Source: an uncultured Bacteroidota bacterium (GTDB taxonomy: Bacteria; Bacteroidota; Bacteroidia; NS11-12g; UBA9320). From it: 5,312 nt of DNA. The stretch covers positions 1-5,312 of the forward strand of contig CAJXLR010000148.1 in NCBI GenBank assembly GCA_913056425.1. The letters are read 5' to 3'. Positions 1 to 5,312 of the stretch are shown here, piece by piece. Each line of letters begins with the position of its first letter. The first letter of the stretch is position 1. The notes below the pieces were generated by a model. It was not told the DNA's origin. It worked only from the letters and a program-made list of their open reading frames with translations, and made no database searches. Made by a program: the position numbers and the translations under genes.

Positions 1-160
1 GAGCCATGACTTGAAAGCTTCGAGTTTAATTAGGCGCTCTTTGAGGTCAGCTGAGAGAAACCAAATGGCTCAAGATCTGTGATTAAAGTTTGAGGTGCTT
101 TGTTATGGTGACAAGTTTGGGTTCTTGTGATTAAGGGTTGAATAATATGAGCACAAAAGG
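1..160. other. Non-coding segment without a supported gene
   Basis: No reading frame here has both a plausible start and a protein-like sequence. On the minus strand, positions 69-1 are open and would read AIWFLSADLKERLIKLEAFK and onward off the left edge. It looks protein-like (amphipathic, Leu/Lys-rich), but it is only 23 codons and has no ATG, GTG or TTG after the stop at 72-70. It could be a decayed gene end or part of a repeat. A 7-bp inverted repeat, GAGCCAT (1-7) and ATGGCTC (65-71), brackets the same stretch. A near-direct repeat of 16 bases (14 identical) occurs at 78-93 and 126-141, each beginning TGTGATTAA. I assign no function. Confidence 0.5.
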
Positions 161-239
161 GTAGGCCTGTCAGAAAGGCGGGGGCGGCGCAGGACAGAGG
201 GTGGCAGCTTCTTTCTGACTGCCATCACACTGCCGCGCT

Positions 240-260
240 CAAATGTCCAACGGACATTTG
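240..260. repeat. Perfect 9-bp hairpin with 3-base loop
   Basis: CAAATGTCC pairs perfectly with GGACATTTG across the loop AAC. Such a tight, fully paired stem would form readily in RNA or single-stranded DNA. The T5 run at 272-276 lies 11 bases beyond the stem, too far for a classical intrinsic terminator, and no T run follows in the other direction. A recognition site or repeat hairpin therefore fits better than a terminator. Confidence 0.6.
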
Positions 261-267
261 CCGTTGA

Positions 268-293
268 TTACTTTTTGACTAAGAAAAAAGTAA
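268..293. repeat. Perfect 9-bp AT-rich inverted repeat
   Basis: TTACTTTTT (268-276) and AAAAAGTAA (285-293) are exact reverse complements around the 8-base spacer GACTAAGA. The stem lies 7 bases after the preceding hairpin, forming a tandem pair. It ends in a T run on either strand, so it could act as a weak bidirectional terminator, but the stem has only two G/C pairs. It more likely belongs to the palindromic element of which it forms the right end. Confidence 0.5.
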
Positions 294-443
294 ATGGCGA
301 GCAAGAGAGGTTTCGGCCCTGACAATTTATTATCATAACCTAAGTTGATACAGAGTCAGTCGATAATTGCACCACTTTCTTCGCATGATATTTTCGGTAA
401 AAGTGAGCCGTAGTGAAAACATCAAGAAAAGTGAAATAAAATG
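294..443. other. AT-rich spacer before the tRNA promoter
   Basis: No gene, RNA or strong repeat is visible. The only symmetry found is a 6-bp inverted repeat, CACTTT (373-378) with AAAGTG (400-405), which is weak given a 21-base spacer. The DNA becomes increasingly A-rich towards 420-443, just upstream of the promoter. That is compatible with an upstream activating A-tract, but this is not demonstrable. Confidence 0.4.
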
Positions 444-475
444 TTGTGTAATAAACATTCAAACTCTTATTTTTG
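444..475 (+). promoter_or_regulatory. Bacteroidota-type promoter for tRNA-Leu (and perhaps tig)
   Basis: TATTTTTG at 468-475 is a perfect match to the TAnnTTTG -7 box known for the primary sigma factor of Bacteroidetes and Flavobacterium. A TTG at 444-446 lies 21 bases upstream, inside the 17-23 base spacing reported for the -33 element. Transcription would begin a few bases after 475, giving a short 5' leader before the tRNA at 494. No second TAnnTTTG box occurs between the tRNA and tig, so this promoter may serve both. Confidence 0.7.
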
Positions 476-493
476 CAGCCCAATTTGAGAGCT

Positions 494-575
494 GCGGGTG
501 TGGTGAAATTGGTAGACACGCTAGACTTAGGATCTAGTGCTTAATCGCGTGAAGGTTCGAGTCCTTTCACCCGCA
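494..575 (+). tRNA. tRNA-Leu (anticodon UAG)
   Basis: This is a class II tRNA of 82 bases. The acceptor stem GCGGGTG (494-500) pairs perfectly with CACCCGC (568-574), with discriminator A at 575. The anticodon stem CTAGA (521-525) pairs with TCTAG (533-537) around the loop CTTAGGA, placing anticodon TAG at 528-530; it reads CUA and probably other CUN leucine codons. The long variable arm spans 538-550. The T arm has stem GAAGG (551-555) with CCTTT (563-567), one pair being G-U, and loop TTCGAGT. Discriminator A73 and a long variable arm are both typical leucine identity features. The 3' CCA is not encoded (the next bases are CTT), so it would be added after transcription. A T6 run follows at 577-582. 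Confidence 0.96.
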
Positions 576-615
576 CTTTTTTCTTATCACCACCAACACA
601 AAAACTTCAGAATAC

Positions 616-2001
616 GTGAACGTAACATTTGAGGAAAAGGATGCTTTAAATGCATTACTAACAATCGAGTTAAATCCAGAGGATTATCAGCCAAAGGTAG
701 ACGCCGAGCTAAAGAAGTACCGCAGCCAAGCGAATGTTCCAGGTTTCCGTCCCGGTAAAGCACCGCTAGGTGTAATCAAAAAAATGGTTGGAAAAGCCAT
801 GTTGGTGGATGAAATCAATAAGCTTGCAAGCAATACCTTGATGAAGCATCTTGAGGATAACAAAATCGATATCCTTGGTCAGCCACTTGCTTCAAAGGAG
901 CAGGACGGAGAGATGAACTTCGACGAGCCAAAAGACTTTACGTTCAAGTTTGATTTGGGTCTTGCACCTAAGTTTGACCTCAATATCTCTACAAAAGATA
1001 AGCTCACTCGACATAAGATCGAAGTATCCGATGAAGAGTTAGAGAAGGAGGTTGACAACAACTTGCGCCGATTCGGAACAATGTTGGAAATCAAGGAAAC
1101 TGAGAACGACCAAGATACCGTTAAAGGAATGCTCACAGAGCTGGATAAGGATGGTAATCCATTGGGAGGCGGCGTTTCCGACAAGGAAACTACCGTACTT
1201 CTCGAGATGGTGAAAGATAAAAAAACACAAAAGTCACTCCTAGGAAAGAAAGTAGGGGATAAAGTTCAAGTAGATATCTTCAAGTTCTTTAATGACAACG
1301 AGAAAGTAATGGCTTCAACTGTGGGGCTTCCTGCAGAAGGAATCAAAGACTTGAATAAAACATTTGAGTTGGATATCACCGAGATTAAGCGATTCCAGAA
1401 GGCTGAGTTAAATCAGGAACTATATGACCAAGTATTTGGTAAAGATGTAGTGAAGACGGAGGAGGAATTCCGCACCAAGCTTCGTGAAAACCTAGAGCAA
1501 TACTACGGCTCAGAGGCTGAGCACCAATTGGATCACTCAATCAGCCATTTGATTATGGATAATCATAAAATGGAGCTTCCAGACGAATTCTTGAAGCGTT
1601 GGTTGATTCAATCATATCCAGACAATTACAACGAAGAAAACATCGATGAGCTTTACGGACGCGAGTCAGATTCGCTTCGTCGTCAGTTGATAATGGAAAA
1701 AGTTGTCGCCGATTTCAAACTTGAGATTACCCAAGAAGATATCAACGATGTATCTATTGGGTATACGGCACAAATGCTGCGTCAATATGGAATGGGCAAT
1801 CCTGATTTGGAGACTATTCGCTACTTCGAGCAAAAGAACCGCGAAGAAGATCCAAACTACTTACGCAGAGTTGGTGACATCGCAGTCGATCGTAAAGTAA
1901 CAGATCAGGTAAAATCGATGGTTACGATCAAAGAAAAGAAAACCGACGTAGAGGCTTTCTACAAGATGATTGAGAAGCACAACGCTGAGCACAATCACTA
2001 A
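616..2001 (+). CDS. tig: Trigger factor (ribosome-associated chaperone)
   Basis: Trigger factor binds the ribosome near the polypeptide exit tunnel and shields nascent chains. The product is 461 residues, slightly longer than the E. coli protein (432). The N-terminal ribosome-binding domain (about 1-125) carries the signature GFRPGKAP at 43-50, the loop that contacts the ribosome. The middle PPIase-like domain (about 150-255) lacks a recognisable I-P-G-F-E-x-x-I active-site segment; the matching stretch is around KTQKSLLGKKVGDK (203-216), so isomerase activity is doubtful. The helical C-terminal cradle (about 260-440) ends in a short His-containing tail (HNAEHNH). The GTG at 616 is chosen because MNVTFEEKDALNALL fits the family N-terminus in this phylum and no in-frame ATG lies upstream. 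There is no Shine-Dalgarno; the leader is A-rich, as is common in Bacteroidota. It lies 40 bp after tRNA-Leu and upstream of clpP, the conserved order. Confidence 0.96.
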   Translation: MNVTFEEKDALNALLTIELNPEDYQPKVDAELKKYRSQANVPGFRPGKAPLGVIKKMVGKAMLVDEINKLASNTLMKHLEDNKIDILGQPLASKEQDGEMNFDEPKDFTFKFDLGLAPKFDLNISTKDKLTRHKIEVSDEELEKEVDNNLRRFGTMLEIKETENDQDTVKGMLTELDKDGNPLGGGVSDKETTVLLEMVKDKKTQKSLLGKKVGDKVQVDIFKFFNDNEKVMASTVGLPAEGIKDLNKTFELDITEIKRFQKAELNQELYDQVFGKDVVKTEEEFRTKLRENLEQYYGSEAEHQLDHSISHLIMDNHKMELPDEFLKRWLIQSYPDNYNEENIDELYGRESDSLRRQLIMEKVVADFKLEITQEDINDVSIGYTAQMLRQYGMGNPDLETIRYFEQKNREEDPNYLRRVGDIAVDRKVTDQVKSMVTIKEKKTDVEAFYKMIEKHNAEHNH

Positions 2002-2093
2002 TCTCTAATTCACACGAACACCTTTTTGGTCACTGCGGATAAAATCATCCGTTATTTCGTTGTACGCCCTGAACAGAAGTGAAAAAAAATCTG

Positions 2094-2101
2094 TTGTTTT
2101 G
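2094..2101 (+). promoter_or_regulatory. Weak candidate -7 box ahead of clpP
   Basis: TTGTTTTG at 2094-2101 matches five of the six fixed positions of TAnnTTTG. No TTG lies at the expected 17-23 base distance upstream, and the resulting leader would be only about 10 bases. The 117-bp tig-clpP gap also holds two small inverted repeats: CGGAT (2036-2040) with ATCCG (2047-2051), and AACAGA (2072-2077) with TCTGTT (2090-2095) around an A8 loop. Neither is a convincing terminator. Whether clpP has its own promoter or is read through from tig cannot be decided here. Confidence 0.25.
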
Positions 2102-2118
2102 GTGTAAAATAGATACAA

Positions 2119-2811
2119 ATGGATTTCGGAAAAGAATTTAGAAAATACGCAACGAAACATATGGGCCTCAACAGCATGCATGTAGATCACTACATCGAGA
2201 GCAGTTTGCAGCCTATGGGACTCACCCCAAACATTATAGAAGAACGTCAGTTAAACATTGCTTCAATGGACATCTTCTCACGTTTGATGATGGATAGAAT
2301 CATATTCTTGGGAGTTCCAATCAATGATCAAGTTGCCAATATTGTTATGGGGCAGTTATTGTTCCTTGACTCAACTGATCCAAACAGAGACATTCAGATT
2401 TACATCAACAGTCCGGGAGGTTCTGTGTACGCAGGACTTGGTATTTACGATACCATGCAAATCGTAAGTTCGGATGTTGCAACCATATGTACCGGAATTG
2501 CTGCATCTATGGCAGCGGTGCTTCTATGTGCGGGTACAACAGGTAAGAGAGCTGCTTTGAAGCATTCGCGTACTATGATTCACCAACCACTTGGTGGCGC
2601 ACAAGGGCAAGCTTCTGATATGGAGATTACGGTGAATGAAATCAAAAAGCTTAAAAAGGAGCTTTATGATATCATCGCTACACACAGTGGTCAAACCTTT
2701 AAGAAAGTAGAAAAGGATTCGGATAGGGATTACTGGATGACGTCGGAAGAAGCGAAGGCTTACGGCATGGTAGATGACATTCTTCAGAAAGCTAAACCAA
2801 CTGCTAAGTAG
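2119..2811 (+). CDS. clpP: ATP-dependent Clp protease, proteolytic subunit ClpP
   Basis: ClpP is a serine peptidase (family S14) that forms a double heptameric chamber and degrades polypeptides threaded in by ClpX. The product has 230 residues; the extra length over E. coli (207) lies in the N-terminus, with about 40 residues before EERQLNIASMDIFSRL, probably a removable propeptide. The catalytic triad is visible as Ser130 (GIAASMAA, 126-133), His155 (MIHQP, 153-157) and Asp204 (DRDYWM, 202-207). The oxyanion segment NSPGGSV is at 97-103. The bases around Ser130 encode Ile127 and Ala132 where the family more often has Met and Gly; these are conservative changes next to an intact nucleophile. 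The ATG at 2119 gives the phylum-typical MDFGKEFRKYATKH start. The stop overlaps the clpX start by one base, so the two subunits of the protease are probably translated in a coupled way. Confidence 0.97.
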   Translation: MDFGKEFRKYATKHMGLNSMHVDHYIESSLQPMGLTPNIIEERQLNIASMDIFSRLMMDRIIFLGVPINDQVANIVMGQLLFLDSTDPNRDIQIYINSPGGSVYAGLGIYDTMQIVSSDVATICTGIAASMAAVLLCAGTTGKRAALKHSRTMIHQPLGGAQGQASDMEITVNEIKKLKKELYDIIATHSGQTFKKVEKDSDRDYWMTSEEAKAYGMVDDILQKAKPTAK

Positions 2812-4037
2812 TGAGCGAAGAAGGCGTAAAGTGTTCATTTTGTGGCCGTAAAAGCGGCGAGGTAGACCTTTTGGTGTCTGGTGTTGACGCTCATATTAGC
2901 AATGAGTGTATCGAACAAGGACTCCTAATTCTGAATCAGGAAGATCAACGTAAGTCGCGTAAGCGCGCAAAAGATTTTGAGGTTGATTTACTCAAACCGA
3001 AGGAAATTAAAGAACATCTCGACGAATATGTTATTGGCCAAGATGAAGCTAAAAAGGTCCTTTCCGTTGCTGTTTATAACCACTATAAGCGCTTGATGCA
3101 AACGGTGGAAGATGATGCTGTTGAGATTGAGAAATCAAATATTCTCATGATTGGTCAAACCGGAACGGGCAAAACATTGATGGCCAAAACGCTCGCTCGC
3201 ATTCTCAAAGTTCCCTTTTGTATCGCCGATGCTACGGTGCTCACCGAGGCTGGGTATGTTGGTGAGGATGTAGAAAGCGTGATAACTCGGTTGCTGCAAG
3301 CAAGCGATTATAATGTGGAGGCTGCAGAGCGCGGTATCGTTTACATCGATGAAATTGACAAGATTACGCGGAAAAGCGACAATCCGAGTATTACTAGAGA
3401 TGTTAGTGGAGAAGGCGTCCAACAAGGGCTACTCAAGTTATTGGAAGGAACAGTAACCAATGTTCCTCCTCAAGGTGGCCGTAAGCACCCGGATCAAAAG
3501 TACATCGCAGTAGATACCAGAAATATACTGTTCATATGTGGCGGAGCCTTCGAGGGAATCGAGTCAATTATTGAACGACGAGTTGCAACCACAAAGCTAG
3601 GTTTCAAGAGTAGGTCGCAACAAGACATGGTGAAAGACCGAGATCAAGTTATGCGATTTGTGTCGCCTTTCGACTTAAGAAGCTATGGCCTAATCCCCGA
3701 AATAATTGGACGATTACCGGTATTAACCAACTTGGAAGCTCTGGATAAAGATGCATTGCGCCAGATACTTACCCAACCTAAGAATGCCCTTATCAAACAG
3801 TACACAAAGTTGTTTGCGCTTGAAGGGAAACGCCTGGTAATAAGTGACGATGTAGTTGAGTATATCGTTGACACCGCGTTGAAATACAAATTAGGTGCTC
3901 GAGGTTTGCGCAGTATGTGTGAAGCACTGTTAATGGACGAAATGTTTGAGAGTCCCTCGCGAGACGGTGACGAGGTTAAGATTACGCTTGACACAGCTCG
4001 TATTAAGCTGAATAAGTTTCAGATGCAAGCCGCATAA
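2811..4037 (+). CDS. clpX: ATP-dependent Clp protease, unfoldase subunit ClpX
   Basis: ClpX is a hexameric AAA+ unfoldase that recognises tagged substrates and translocates them into ClpP. The product has 408 residues, close to full family length. The N-terminal zinc-binding domain (about 1-40) has C8, C11 and C33, but the expected third cysteine is Ser30 (codon AGC at 2898-2900). The AAA+ core is complete: Walker A GQTGTGKT (115-122), pore-1 loop GYVG (148-151), Walker B IVYIDEID (176-183), RKH pore loop (224-226), arginine-finger segment PEIIGRLP with Arg301, and sensor-2 motif GARGLR (362-367). The ClpP-docking tripeptide appears as LGF (263-265), a known variant of IGF. The GTG at 2811 is chosen because it gives the family N-terminus just before CSFC; it shares one base with the clpP stop (TAGTG) and has no clear Shine-Dalgarno, so translation probably depends on clpP. 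Confidence 0.96.
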   Translation: MSEEGVKCSFCGRKSGEVDLLVSGVDAHISNECIEQGLLILNQEDQRKSRKRAKDFEVDLLKPKEIKEHLDEYVIGQDEAKKVLSVAVYNHYKRLMQTVEDDAVEIEKSNILMIGQTGTGKTLMAKTLARILKVPFCIADATVLTEAGYVGEDVESVITRLLQASDYNVEAAERGIVYIDEIDKITRKSDNPSITRDVSGEGVQQGLLKLLEGTVTNVPPQGGRKHPDQKYIAVDTRNILFICGGAFEGIESIIERRVATTKLGFKSRSQQDMVKDRDQVMRFVSPFDLRSYGLIPEIIGRLPVLTNLEALDKDALRQILTQPKNALIKQYTKLFALEGKRLVISDDVVEYIVDTALKYKLGARGLRSMCEALLMDEMFESPSRDGDEVKITLDTARIKLNKFQMQAA

Positions 4038-4038
4038 T

Positions 4039-4045
4039 TAATTTG
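4039..4045 (+). promoter_or_regulatory. Weak candidate -7 box after clpX
   Basis: TAATTTG immediately after the clpX stop resembles TAnnTTTG with one base missing from the spacer. There is no clear TTTG at the -33 distance (TTTC at 4017-4020 is the nearest). If used, it would give the transporter gene its own transcript with a leader of roughly 30 bases. Read-through from clpX is equally possible, because no terminator-like hairpin is visible in the 43-bp gap. Confidence 0.25.
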
Positions 4046-4080
4046 CGAATCTCAGGTGAGTAGGTTTCTTTTGGAGAACC

Positions 4081-5312
4081 ATGCTTGTAAAAAACGACCC
4101 TAAGGTTATAAATGGCTGGGCTTTCTATGATTGGGCCAATTCCGTTTATAGCTTGGTAATTACATCCGTAGTCTTTCCAATGTTCTACGCGGCACAGACT
4201 ACAGATCGGGTGCTGTTTTTTGGACGGGACTTCAACAATATGGAGCTATACTCCTACGTGTTCTCAGCGTCCTTTGTAATTGTATCTCTTCTGGTTCCCT
4301 TGCTCAGTGGTATCGCGGATTACCTAGGGAATAAAAAGCGTTTCATGCAGTTTTTCTGCTATATGGGTGCGGCTGCGTGTATCTCTTTATTTTGGTTTGA
4401 TGCCAATCGTCTGGAAGTCAGTTTGTTATCGACCTTCTTTGCGAGTATTGGGTTTTGGGGAAGTTTGGTTTTCTATAATTCATACCTGCCAGAAATTGCA
4501 ACGCCCGACCGCCACGATAAGATAAGCGCTCGGGGTTTTTCACTCGGTTACATCGGAAGTATTCTATTGCTCATTTCAATCATCATTGCGCTTAAGACCA
4601 TCACGTCAATTGAAAGTGAATTGATTACGCGTTTAGGCTTCGTGGCTGTTGGTTTGTGGTGGGCCGGGTTTGCCCAGATTACCTATGTTAGGCTGCCGAA
4701 TAACGTTTACGATAAAAAGCCGGATAAAGAAGCCGGGTATATTTACAAAGGTTTCAGAGAGCTCAGGAAAGTCTGGGGAGAGCTTCAAGACCAGAAACGT
4801 CTTAAGCGATTTTTGGCTGCATACTTTACATACAACATGGGTGTACAGACCATTATGTTGTTGGCAGTGGTTTTTGCGGAGCGGGAAATCAATTGGCCTA
4901 TTGTTGATGGCAAACCGGATACCACAGGCTTGATAGTTTCAATCGTTTTGATTCAACTCGTTGCTGTGATTGGAGCTTTCGTAATGTCTCGACTGTCACG
5001 GAAGTTAGGTAACCTCAATGTGATTCGAATATCAGTAGTTATCTGGATGGTGATCTGCTTGATAGCCTATTACATTACCGAACCGAGTCAGTTTTACACC
5101 TTAGCCGCAATGGTTGGATTTGTAATGGGAGGTATACAATCCATGAGTAGATCTACATATTCGAAGATGTTACCGGATACTACTGACCATGCTTCATACT
5201 TTAGTTTCTATGACGTGCTTGAGAAAGTAGGACTAATAATTGGTCCATTTCTCTATGGGTATGTGACAGGGAATTTCGGAGGGATGCGCAATGCTGTGAT
5301 TATCTTAGGATC
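4081..5312 (+). CDS. MFS transporter, UMF1/Atg22-like family (3' truncated by window)
   Basis: This is an integral inner-membrane protein of the major facilitator superfamily, related to the family that includes yeast Atg22, a vacuolar amino-acid effluxer. The substrate in bacteria is not known from sequence. The frame is open for 410 codons to the window edge; family members are about 12-helix proteins, so only the C-terminal end should be missing. Visible marks are DWANS (17-21), the MFS motif-A-like GIADYLGNKK (77-86), YNSYLPEIA (132-140), GFSLGYIGS (152-160), and GGIQSMSRSTYSKMLPD (350-366). A hydrophilic loop (about 205-240) separates the two helical halves. Strongly hydrophobic helices are seen, for example, at 60-78, 155-171, 284-302 and 316-332. 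ATG 4081 is supported by the start KNDPKVINGWAFYDWANS and by GGAG at 4073-4076, an unusual Shine-Dalgarno-like site for this phylum. A functional tie to clpX is not evident. Confidence 0.9.
   Translation, partial: MLVKNDPKVINGWAFYDWANSVYSLVITSVVFPMFYAAQTTDRVLFFGRDFNNMELYSYVFSASFVIVSLLVPLLSGIADYLGNKKRFMQFFCYMGAAACISLFWFDANRLEVSLLSTFFASIGFWGSLVFYNSYLPEIATPDRHDKISARGFSLGYIGSILLLISIIIALKTITSIESELITRLGFVAVGLWWAGFAQITYVRLPNNVYDKKPDKEAGYIYKGFRELRKVWGELQDQKRLKRFLAAYFTYNMGVQTIMLLAVVFAEREINWPIVDGKPDTTGLIVSIVLIQLVAVIGAFVMSRLSRKLGNLNVIRISVVIWMVICLIAYYITEPSQFYTLAAMVGFVMGGIQSMSRSTYSKMLPDTTDHASYFSFYDVLEKVGLIIGPFLYGYVTGNFGGMRNAVIILG

Larger units (their letters stand above)
161..293. repeat. GC-rich palindromic intergenic element (REP-like)
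   Basis: This block differs from its surroundings. Positions 161-240 are 65% G+C by count (52 of 80), between AT-rich flanks. It is packed with perfect inverted repeats: GTCAGAAAG (169-177) with CTTTCTGAC (211-219); CAAATGTCC (240-248) with GGACATTTG (252-260); and TTACTTTTT (268-276) with AAAAAGTAA (285-293). A further pairing, TGGCAG (202-207) with CTGCCA (219-224), would compete with the first, so two alternative folds are possible. No frame across it looks like a gene. The arrangement resembles dispersed structured intergenic repeats such as REP/BIME-type elements, but copy number elsewhere in the genome cannot be seen here. It could instead be a terminator region for an upstream gene, or a structured RNA. 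Confidence 0.5.

Noticed and set aside
240..276. Hairpin 240-260 plus T5 at 272-276 as an intrinsic terminator
   Set aside because: The T run begins 11 bases after the stem rather than directly after it, so the geometry is wrong for a classical intrinsic terminator.
169..293. CRISPR-like array in the palindromic block
   Set aside because: The three palindromes differ in sequence from one another and are not regularly spaced direct repeats.
879..1184. Minus-strand open frame of 101 codons inside tig
   Set aside because: It lies antisense to a certain trigger factor gene, is Ser-rich low-complexity, and has no family resemblance. It is a shadow of the real coding frame.
2072..2101. Hairpin AACAGA/TCTGTT followed by GTTTTGG as a tig terminator
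   Set aside because: The stem is only six pairs, mostly A-T, with a 12-base loop, and the T run is only four bases. This is too weak to call a terminator.
2524..2838. Minus-strand open frame of 104 codons across the clpP end
   Set aside because: It is antisense to ClpP catalytic-region codons, with an improbable composition and no promoter. It is a shadow frame.
3683..3994. Minus-strand open frame of 103 codons inside clpX
   Set aside because: It is antisense to the conserved arginine-finger and sensor-2 region of ClpX. Its openness follows from the codon use of the real gene.
4649..4933. Plus-strand open frame of 94 codons
   Set aside because: It is out of frame with the continuous 410-codon transporter frame, which carries clear family motifs. 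The product is Trp/Arg-rich noise.

Overview
The window looks like core chromosome from a member of the Bacteroidota, most likely a Flavobacteriales-type marine or freshwater lineage. The evidence is: the protein sequences (the trigger factor start MNVT, a ClpP with an N-terminal extension before its EERQLN segment, and ClpX with GQTGTGKT and PEIIGRLP); a perfect Bacteroidota -7 promoter box (TAnnTTTG) ahead of the tRNA; and the near absence of Shine-Dalgarno sequences before the genes. The lineage below phylum is inference.

Layout. Positions 1-493 hold no gene I can support. Inside this stretch, 161-293 is a GC-rich, palindrome-packed block (three 9-bp inverted repeats) that looks like a dispersed structured repeat. 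A good promoter at 444-475 precedes a class II tRNA-Leu(UAG) at 494-575. Only 40 bp later comes tig (trigger factor, GTG start at 616). After a 117-bp gap come clpP (2119-2811) and clpX (2811-4037), which overlap by one base (TAGTG). After 43 bp a UMF1/Atg22-like major facilitator gene begins at 4081 and runs off the right edge.

How the genes work together. tig-clpP-clpX is the widely conserved protein quality-control cluster. Trigger factor meets nascent chains at the ribosome exit tunnel. ClpX unfolds tagged or damaged proteins and feeds them to the ClpP proteolytic chamber. All three look intact by length and motifs. The transporter is probably an unrelated neighbour on the same strand.

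The most noteworthy observation is in ClpX: the N-terminal zinc-binding domain keeps three of its four cysteines (C8, C11, C33), but the third ligand position is Ser30 (codon AGC). The second is the palindromic element at 161-293. I saw no CRISPR array, insertion sequence, phage gene or defence system; apart from these points the region is ordinary housekeeping DNA.
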